This document shows, piece after piece, positions 57,454-64,000 of a stretch of 64,000 nt of DNA; position 1 is the stretch's first letter; every line of letters begins with the position of its first letter. This DNA comes from Akkermansia muciniphila (GTDB lineage Bacteria > Verrucomicrobiota > Verrucomicrobiia > Limisphaerales > F1-80-MAGS106). The position numbers and the translations under genes are program-made. The stretch is taken from the NCBI GenBank assembly GCA_945865375.1, contig CAMBEJ010000008.1, positions 1 to 64,000 on the forward strand. Reading direction: 5' to 3'. The notes under the pieces were generated by a model that worked only from the letters and a program-made list of their open reading frames with translations, was not told the origin of the DNA and made no database searches.

Positions 57454-59508
57454 TCAGACGGGTCCGGTCGGCAAAGCGGGTGAGACTAGGAACGAGGTTT
57501 CAAAAAGGCAAGACTTATGACCTTCCGCAATCAACTCCAGATAAGGACCGAACCGGGCCTCCCGGAATCGACTCGAGCACACCCCCTTGAGATCTCCCTC
57601 AGCAGGGTGTTCAGGGGACGAACGCGAAGGGTTGATGGAGGAAATCCGACTCCATCCTTGTGAAACTTCGATGAACATCTCCCACCGACCAATGCGAAGA
57701 CGGAACCGCCGGGCAGAGGTCTGATCCAGCAAGGATTGGGGTGGAAATTGCCAATGCACACAAAACCCCGCGTCCCCCCCCGAAGTTATCATGTCGTAGG
57801 CATCTCTCACAACGATACGGTTTTCGAAAACACGAACCGAGCGGCGAGTGACTCCGTGCGGATGATGGAGCTCAGCCTGGATGCGCTCCAGGGTCTTTTC
57901 GACGAGCCGAGGAGTCGGATGGTGCTGGGCCCACAGGAACGGTCCCAACCGGTGCGGCGGTGGGGCGGACGATGGAGCCGGCCCATTGTGAGCCTGCCAG
58001 GACGCGAGATGGGCTCTCAGGCGAGGGTCCCCATAGTACGCCCCGGTGCCTGGGTCGATCACAACAGGCCTTCCCTCCAACCAGACAGAGAGATGGAGTG
58101 CGTCGAGATGCCCATGTGCCGCAGTGCGCAGGTATCCCAGTGAACTCAAATCCCATCTCAAGAACCAGTTACCCACCTGGTTATACGCGATCCCGGAATC
58201 CTCGAAGAACCGCCAACCACTTCCTTCGCAAAGGGGTTTCGAAGCATTGGCTTTGAGATTGAACACCCTTGGAGTCGTGGAGGGCGCGGAGCTCCACCAA
58301 TAATGGATGGCGGGTGAATGCTCGGGGTGCCGGAACCAACGACACCAGGCTTCGGCGGCGTCCGCGCCAGGGAGAAAAAAGGGAACCACCCAGGCGCTGT
58401 CTGAGTCCCCGTAGTCCCACCCTCCTGGTTGCCAAACAGCGGCAAAAAAACCGGCAGCCCGTTCCAGACGTTGCGTCACCGCGTCCGAAACAACCACGCC
58501 AGCTTGTGAAAGCGCGTGGAGGGCAAGCCAGCAAAGCTCCCATGCGAACAACTGATAATTCAACGCCTGCTCCCGGTTTCCCCCGTCCGGGGCGAACTGC
58601 TTCAGCACTTCGAGTTCCCACAGGCGATGAAGTTCCTCAAGCGGGGCTGAAAATCGGGCGAGGCCGGGCCATCGAACGACGGCCAACAGAAGGCCTGAAA
58701 GCTCGCCCAAAAGATGATTGTTCGCCGATGAGCCAAAAGAACGGTGTCGCCAAACCATCCAGGCATGCCGCGGAAGGAGGCTCTCCCTCAGACGCCGAAG
58801 ATCTGCGGCCAGTTCCGCGCCTTCACCGGATCCGTGGCTGCCACTGGAAGATCGTGCCGAGAGCAGTTCGTCGATCCCTACAAACTGGATGAGCCTGATC
58901 CCGGACTCGAGCGCGCTAGTCCAATTCCAACCCGAGAAGGCGGGATTCCTTCGATCCCAGTCGGCAAGCCACCGCACACACGTCCGGGCCGCTTTCAGAT
59001 CATGGTTTAAAAAAGCGGCTTGAGCGAGGGACATAAGCTGGCTCCATCGGCTGAGCTCCCAGATGAGCTTGATGTCGGCGCCTTGGGGCAGGGCTCGATG
59101 ATTCAAGCCGCGAGCGGGATCGTCCGTTTGGAGATCCACTCCTACAACATAGTCCTTTTGCCAGCGAGGAGGGTCATCGACATGAATGGGGATATGCCCA
59201 AACGCACGCCACTCTCCAGACTCCAGCCGACGAGCCTCCAACTGGATCGCCTCCTTGAGTTCATCCGGGGCTTCGGAAGGAGATGGCAGGGGGATTGAAA
59301 TCCGCGAGGGCTCCCATCCGACATTCGAAGCCGTGCGCAACCGGCTCTTGAACGCGTGACGATCGTTCAACTGCCACCACCGACGCCGCAGATGCCCGAA
59401 GACTTCAGATCCCTCCATGACACGGACCCGATGCCATCGCCACAACCACTTCTCGACCCAGACCATAGTGTTTTCAGCCGATCGTCCGGGACGACTGGGG
59501 CTTGTCAC
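57454..59508 (-). CDS. Heparinase II/III family protein (alginate lyase-like)
   Basis: 684 aa; SSANNHLLGELSGLLLAV, AAHGHLDALHLSVWLEGRPVVIDPGTGAYYGDPRLRAHLASWQAHN. Confidence 0.9.
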   Translation of the reverse strand: MTSPSRPGRSAENTMVWVEKWLWRWHRVRVMEGSEVFGHLRRRWWQLNDRHAFKSRLRTASNVGWEPSRISIPLPSPSEAPDELKEAIQLEARRLESGEWRAFGHIPIHVDDPPRWQKDYVVGVDLQTDDPARGLNHRALPQGADIKLIWELSRWSQLMSLAQAAFLNHDLKAARTCVRWLADWDRRNPAFSGWNWTSALESGIRLIQFVGIDELLSARSSSGSHGSGEGAELAADLRRLRESLLPRHAWMVWRHRSFGSSANNHLLGELSGLLLAVVRWPGLARFSAPLEELHRLWELEVLKQFAPDGGNREQALNYQLFAWELCWLALHALSQAGVVVSDAVTQRLERAAGFFAAVWQPGGWDYGDSDSAWVVPFFLPGADAAEAWCRWFRHPEHSPAIHYWWSSAPSTTPRVFNLKANASKPLCEGSGWRFFEDSGIAYNQVGNWFLRWDLSSLGYLRTAAHGHLDALHLSVWLEGRPVVIDPGTGAYYGDPRLRAHLASWQAHNGPAPSSAPPPHRLGPFLWAQHHPTPRLVEKTLERIQAELHHPHGVTRRSVRVFENRIVVRDAYDMITSGGDAGFCVHWQFPPQSLLDQTSARRFRLRIGRWEMFIEVSQGWSRISSINPSRSSPEHPAEGDLKGVCSSRFREARFGPYLELIAEGHKSCLFETSFLVSPALPTGPV

Positions 59509-60136
59509 GCCTGATGGCGATAAACGACTTCGTCAGACCCAGAACACGTTCTTTGTGGATCTGGCAATCAGGAAAGAGCGCCTGCATATCGTCCAACGTG
59601 AGCAGGCGAACTTCGCTCAAAAAAGCCTCCACTTCCTGGGGGCTGGGTTTCTTCACCAAGCCCCACACGGAAAAATAGCGCAACATCCGACGCTGCATTG
59701 TCTTGGGAAAAAAATGAATGAATGGGGTCATGAGATGGGGCTCGATCCAAAACCACCTCGCAGGCGTCTGCACCCACAGCGTGCGCGCGACACGCCGAAT
59801 TTCCGCCGCGAACAACCGCTGGTTTTCCAAGCTGTGCAGGTGCTCGATTACGGAGTTCGAAAACCCGATGTCCACGGACTGATCCGCGAAGGGGAGCTTC
59901 AACCCGTCCGCCACGACCAGCACGTCCTTGGGAAAACCGGTCCGGATGCCCTCCGGGAAAGCCAGATTGGACTGGATGACGCATCCAGGAAAACCACGAC
60001 CGGCCCAGACCCAGGGATACCCGCCGACATCCAGGAGCACAGTCTCCGAACGCGGAGCCATCAACTCAAAAAAACGACGGAAACGCCTGGACCTGAAGTG
60101 AGGTAGAAACAGTTGGTAAAGAGAATGAATGTCCAT
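59474..60136 (-). CDS. Class I SAM-dependent methyltransferase
   Basis: 220 aa; VLLDVGGYPWVWAG, DGLKLPFADQSVDIGFSNSVIEHLHSLENQRLFAAEIRRVAR. Confidence 0.85.
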   Translation of the reverse strand: MDIHSLYQLFLPHFRSRRFRRFFELMAPRSETVLLDVGGYPWVWAGRGFPGCVIQSNLAFPEGIRTGFPKDVLVVADGLKLPFADQSVDIGFSNSVIEHLHSLENQRLFAAEIRRVARTLWVQTPARWFWIEPHLMTPFIHFFPKTMQRRMLRYFSVWGLVKKPSPQEVEAFLSEVRLLTLDDMQALFPDCQIHKERVLGLTKSFIAIRRDKPQSSRTIG

Positions 60137-60148
60137 AGCAGAGAACCG

Positions 60149-62368
60149 TCAGCAGGGGCGCTCAATCTGGACAACACCCCCTTTGCGAAGGGCTTCAAGG
60201 ACCGCGAAGGTCAGGATCATACTGCGTTTCGACTCCAAGTAGGGCAATGGATGGCTGCGCGCGCCTTTTAGAAATGCAACCCAGGCCGCCATCTGCTCAG
60301 CATGCCCTTTCGAGGTGTATCGCGTAGTCCGCGCCCGTCCGCCTTGATGCACGGTGAGGGTCTGGAAGTTTGTGATCTCGGCAACAAAACCCGAACCCGA
60401 CGCGACGACACTCTCCTTAGGGTAGGAGGAATCACCCTCGGCCGTGTAGAGCAACTGAGCGACTGAGCCGCCCTCGAACCACATTTGAGCCGCCACACTA
60501 TCCGGGAACGGCAGTTTCCCACTCAGTCGCCCCACCGGATGAGCCATCAGTTCCACGGGTTCTACACCCAATAGAAATCGGAAGAAATCCAGGAAATGAC
60601 AAGCTTCTCCCAGGATGCGGCCGCCGCTTTCAGCGTGGTTGGAATACCAGTGTTGAGGATCAAGCAGCCCCGGTTGCACTCGATAAACGACCGTCTTGGG
60701 CCCTGCAACACTGGAAAGAACCTGCTTGAGCCGCACACTCGCGGGAGCGAACCGCCGATTGAAACCGACCTGAACACTGCCCTGGCTGGCCTCAAGGGCC
60801 TCATCGATGGACTTCAGCTCCTCCAGAGTTAGGCAGAGCGGTTTTTCGACGAACACATGACGGTGAGCCCGGAGGGCGTCGACAACCCGTGGCGCGTGCA
60901 GATGATGCCTCGTCGCGATCAGAACCGCTCGCCTCTCAGGCTCTTTCCAGAGAACATGATGATCGGTCGAGGCGTCGCTGAAACCGAACTTCGATTTCAC
61001 GTGCTGAGCGCTCAGGGAGGTTTGGTTCACGACCGTTCCCATTCGGAGATCTCCCTTCAAATGGGGAAGCAGCATGGTTCTGGCAAAGTTCCCGGCGCCG
61101 ATCACATCCAACCCCTCAACCGGCGCGCTCACCCGCTGTTCTCGGGAAACCAACCCGGTGGCCGCCGCAGGTCGGGCAGTCTGCTCAACATGCCCCATCG
61201 CCTGGGCGTCCGAGGAGCTTTGGTAATCCAACACGACACCCACATCCATGGACCCCTCCGCGGTCAAATCCTGATACACCTGGATTGCCTCCAGGAACGG
61301 TGTCAATCTTGTCGTCAGCCGCCCTGGGGTCAGCCGACCCACGCGCATCAGGTGGATGCATGCATCCATATTCCGCTGCTCCGTCCAGCGAACATAGCCG
61401 ATGGGATAATCCTGGCCTCCCCATTCATAGGCGGGATCATAACGTCCAGGGCCGTAGGATCGTGAAAACCGGACATCCAGCTCCTTTTCATAAAACATTT
61501 TCCAGGGCAGCTCGATTCTGGTGATCCCGACATCCACCATCCTTCCCCGGTCACGGAGCGCCTGAGCGGCCTGCTCGATCGGGGCATTGCTTTGCGTGGC
61601 CGTGCAGATCACAGCGGCATCGACGCCAAATCCTTCTGTCCAATGGCGCACGGCTGAAGCGAGATCGTTTTTTCCGAGAATGACAACTTCCTCGGCCCCC
61701 ATGGCTTCAGAGAAGGGACGGCGGGCGTCGGCCAGATCCACTGCCATGACGCGACATCCGCTGGCCGTCAGAACCTGCGTCACCAGGAGTCCCACCAACC
61801 CCTGCCCCATCACGAGAACACGGTCGCCGATCCGAGGCTCCACCTGCCGGACCGCCTGAAGAGCAATGGCGCAGAGCGTGGAATACGCGGCGTCCGAGCT
61901 CGCGACGCCATCAGGAACCTTCGCGGCCAGCAAATCCGGGACCGCGAGAAACTCGGCGTGAAACGCGCATTCGGCACCCGCGCACGCGACCCTGTCACCG
62001 ACCCGGAATCGGGTGTTCTCGGGGTGCGTTTCCACGACGACTCCGCAGGCACTGTAGCCGAGCGGCGTGGGTGTTTCGAGGCGGTTCCTCACTTTTTCGA
62101 GGGCGCTGCGCCAGCCCAAGTTTCGGGCTGTTTCGAGCACTTTGCGCACCTGATCGGGACGCGCCCTTGCCTTTTGGAGCAGGTTCATCCGGGCTTGCTC
62201 GACTTTCATCTTCTCAGTCCCGACACTGATGACGGTGTGGGATGTGCGGACGAGAACGCCTCCCGGAGGAGGAACCGGGCATGGAACCTCCTGAAGTTCC
62301 AGCCGTCCGTCCTGATATTGCGCGATTTGCTTCACGAGTGCGGGGAGTCTCCAAAAATCCAGGGACAA
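60149..62368 (-). CDS. Bi-domain oxidoreductase (Zn-alcohol dehydrogenase-like + Gfo/Idh/MocA)
   Basis: 739 aa; GYSACGVVVETHPENTRFRVGDRVACAGAECAFHAEF..., then VIGAGNFARTMLLPHLKG...HVFVEKPLCLTLEEL. Confidence 0.9.
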   Translation of the reverse strand: MSLDFWRLPALVKQIAQYQDGRLELQEVPCPVPPPGGVLVRTSHTVISVGTEKMKVEQARMNLLQKARARPDQVRKVLETARNLGWRSALEKVRNRLETPTPLGYSACGVVVETHPENTRFRVGDRVACAGAECAFHAEFLAVPDLLAAKVPDGVASSDAAYSTLCAIALQAVRQVEPRIGDRVLVMGQGLVGLLVTQVLTASGCRVMAVDLADARRPFSEAMGAEEVVILGKNDLASAVRHWTEGFGVDAAVICTATQSNAPIEQAAQALRDRGRMVDVGITRIELPWKMFYEKELDVRFSRSYGPGRYDPAYEWGGQDYPIGYVRWTEQRNMDACIHLMRVGRLTPGRLTTRLTPFLEAIQVYQDLTAEGSMDVGVVLDYQSSSDAQAMGHVEQTARPAAATGLVSREQRVSAPVEGLDVIGAGNFARTMLLPHLKGDLRMGTVVNQTSLSAQHVKSKFGFSDASTDHHVLWKEPERRAVLIATRHHLHAPRVVDALRAHRHVFVEKPLCLTLEELKSIDEALEASQGSVQVGFNRRFAPASVRLKQVLSSVAGPKTVVYRVQPGLLDPQHWYSNHAESGGRILGEACHFLDFFRFLLGVEPVELMAHPVGRLSGKLPFPDSVAAQMWFEGGSVAQLLYTAEGDSSYPKESVVASGSGFVAEITNFQTLTVHQGGRARTTRYTSKGHAEQMAAWVAFLKGARSHPLPYLESKRSMILTFAVLEALRKGGVVQIERPC

Positions 62369-62432
62369 TCACAAGCTCTACCACACAATGGTCACGTGAT
62401 GAGCCTGATAGAGGCTTTGCGTGATCTCAACG

Positions 62433-64000
62433 TCACCGGCATCTTGGTTTTCCCGCGCGCAGGGCGCGCAGGGAAAATCCCTTGCCGTTTTCGAAGGGTT
62501 CGACTTTTGCCGTGATTTCAAGGACCGGATAACGCACGGTCGCCAGGCCGTAGGTTTTGTAGGTGGCGGCGAAAAGTTCGGTTTCGACAATCCCCGTCCA
62601 GTCCGCAAGCGACAGAAATTTCATGGGCTCGCCCGTAATCTGGTGATGGACGCGCTGCTGCACCACGAGTCCGCAAGCGACCACTTCGTGGCCGATGTGT
62701 TCGCCGAGTTGCGAAACTGGACAGTAGGTTTCCCAGGCGATGTCCGGATGCAGTCCCAACGGATGCGTGCTCGAAGGAAACCCGTAGGCCTCGGCTTCCC
62801 ACAGCAGACGCTGGTAACGATCCGGTTCGGACAGTCCCACTGCAGGCAACGAATCGAGTCCCGGCGGCGGCAGCAGCCAGCCCTGGCCGGAAACAGACTG
62901 GCCAAAGGTTCGGTGCAGTTGCTGGAATTCCCAGTATTGCGCGGTGCGCGATTTTTCAAATTCATCAAACGCCCCCAACCGGATCATCAATTCCATGTCT
63001 TCGCAAAGCGGTGTCACACGCCGGTAAAAGTCGGATAACGAATCGAAGCGAGCCCGCCGCCGTTCGCTTAAGAGGCGTTTGCATGTGTGCTCGGTCAATC
63101 CTTTGGCGCTCGTGAGCGGAACACGAATTCGCTGTCGGAGCGCAGGCTTCGCCCCGCCCGTTTCCGCGCCGCCGGGAGGAGGCTCTTGTTGAGCCACATC
63201 GACTTCGACCTCATACCCGGGGCCCGGCGCATTGATGGTGGGCGGCAGGAGGGGGATGCCCAGACGATGGCACTCGAGCACATACACAATGGGCGCGTAA
63301 AAGCCTTTGCCGTGGCTCAGCACGGAGGACAGGAACTCGGCGGGGTGATACCGTTTCAACCACGCCGCCTGATACGCCTCGACGCCATACGCGGTGGAGT
63401 GCGCCTTGCAAAAAGCGTATCCATTGAACCCTGTCACCAATTCCCACACTTCTTGAATCTTCGCCGGTTCATGTCCCTGCGCGCGTGCCGCAGTCTCAAA
63501 TTCCTTGGCGATTTCGTCGATTGTTTTCCACTTCTGCTTCACCAGGGCGCGGCGCAGCACATCGCCGCGTCCCGGGCTTATTCCCGCGAAAGCTTCGCAG
63601 ATCTGGAGGATGTGCTCCTCATACACCACGAGACCGAACGTGCTGCGCAGGCACGGTTCCAGCGATGGATGGGGGAATTCCGGAGGTTCCATGCCTTGAT
63701 AACGGCGCGTGAATTTCAGTTTCTTTTGTTCGTTGGCAGCGCCGGGCCGGATCACGCTCACCAACGCAATCAGTCCATCGATCTCATTGATCTGGGCCAT
63801 GCGACTGAGCGACGTCATGGCCGGGCTTTCGATGTGATGCACCGCGCGCGCGTTGCCGGATGTGATCATTTCCCAAACGGAAGGATCGTCGAAGGTGGTT
63901 GGCGGAGAGCAGATGCCGACGGAGCCGCCTGGAGTATCAGGTGTTTCAGGAGCTTGGGACCGTATTGCGGCTTCTTCCTTCTTCCTTCCTCCTTCAACCT
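62433..64000 (-). CDS. Error-prone DNA polymerase III alpha subunit (DnaE2/ImuC-like), C-terminal part, open at window edge
   Basis: ALVSVIRPGAANEQKK, FGLVVYEEHILQICEAFAGISPGRGDVLRRALVKQK, GFNGYAFCKAHSTAYGVEAYQAAWLKRYHPAEF; frame stays open to 64000. Confidence 0.85.
   Translation of the reverse strand, partial: VEGGRKKEEAAIRSQAPETPDTPGGSVGICSPPTTFDDPSVWEMITSGNARAVHHIESPAMTSLSRMAQINEIDGLIALVSVIRPGAANEQKKLKFTRRYQGMEPPEFPHPSLEPCLRSTFGLVVYEEHILQICEAFAGISPGRGDVLRRALVKQKWKTIDEIAKEFETAARAQGHEPAKIQEVWELVTGFNGYAFCKAHSTAYGVEAYQAAWLKRYHPAEFLSSVLSHGKGFYAPIVYVLECHRLGIPLLPPTINAPGPGYEVEVDVAQQEPPPGGAETGGAKPALRQRIRVPLTSAKGLTEHTCKRLLSERRRARFDSLSDFYRRVTPLCEDMELMIRLGAFDEFEKSRTAQYWEFQQLHRTFGQSVSGQGWLLPPPGLDSLPAVGLSEPDRYQRLLWEAEAYGFPSSTHPLGLHPDIAWETYCPVSQLGEHIGHEVVACGLVVQQRVHHQITGEPMKFLSLADWTGIVETELFAATYKTYGLATVRYPVLEITAKVEPFENGKGFSLRALRAGKPRCR

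Noticed and set aside
1-64000. tRNA or rRNA genes
   Set aside because: Looked for T-loop GGTTCGAATCC-like and rRNA-like segments; none convincing by eye

Overview
This 64 kb window looks like a verrucomicrobial (Limisphaerales/Pedosphaera-like) chromosome, judged from gene content only. From left to right it contains: (1) 0-2.7 kb, a gene graveyard with two broken REP-associated (Y1/RAYT) transposases, a nucleotidyltransferase remnant, a histidine-kinase remnant and one intact DUF4143-type ATPase; (2) 2.6-13.6 kb, a partly decayed exopolysaccharide/outer-membrane locus with intact Wzc-like and Wza-like genes, a truncated O-antigen ligase-like gene, a beta-barrel gene with an in-frame TAG, and a ~6.7 kb giant repeat-protein gene broken by a TAG and three frame changes; (3) 13.8-15.9 kb, a SAM-I riboswitch with a terminator/antiterminator upstream of a threonine synthase-like gene, a MoaD/ThiS-like carrier ending in GG and a NIL-domain protein, a candidate homocysteine-synthesis operon; (4) 16.4-35.6 kb, housekeeping genes (HU/IHF, hisS, xylB, hpf, bioF, bioA, ispE, tatC, tatA, tol-pal, glgB, coaE) with two copies of a TIR-bounded four-helix-bundle element and a well-formed 141 bp MITE; (5) 35.7-52.7 kb, a same-strand eight-gene operon of a PilM/PilN fusion, two inner-membrane pilus-like proteins and a secretin (arranged like Akkermansia Amuc_1101-1098), followed by four large secreted proteins including a subtilase; (6) 53-62.4 kb, a second polysaccharide locus with exosortase and EpsI-like protein; (7) a partial DnaE2/ImuC-like polymerase at the right edge. 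Strongest leads are the SAM-riboswitch thrC-moaD-NIL operon, the extended pilus/secretin operon, and the small mobile elements. All homology calls come from reading the sequence; no database search was run.
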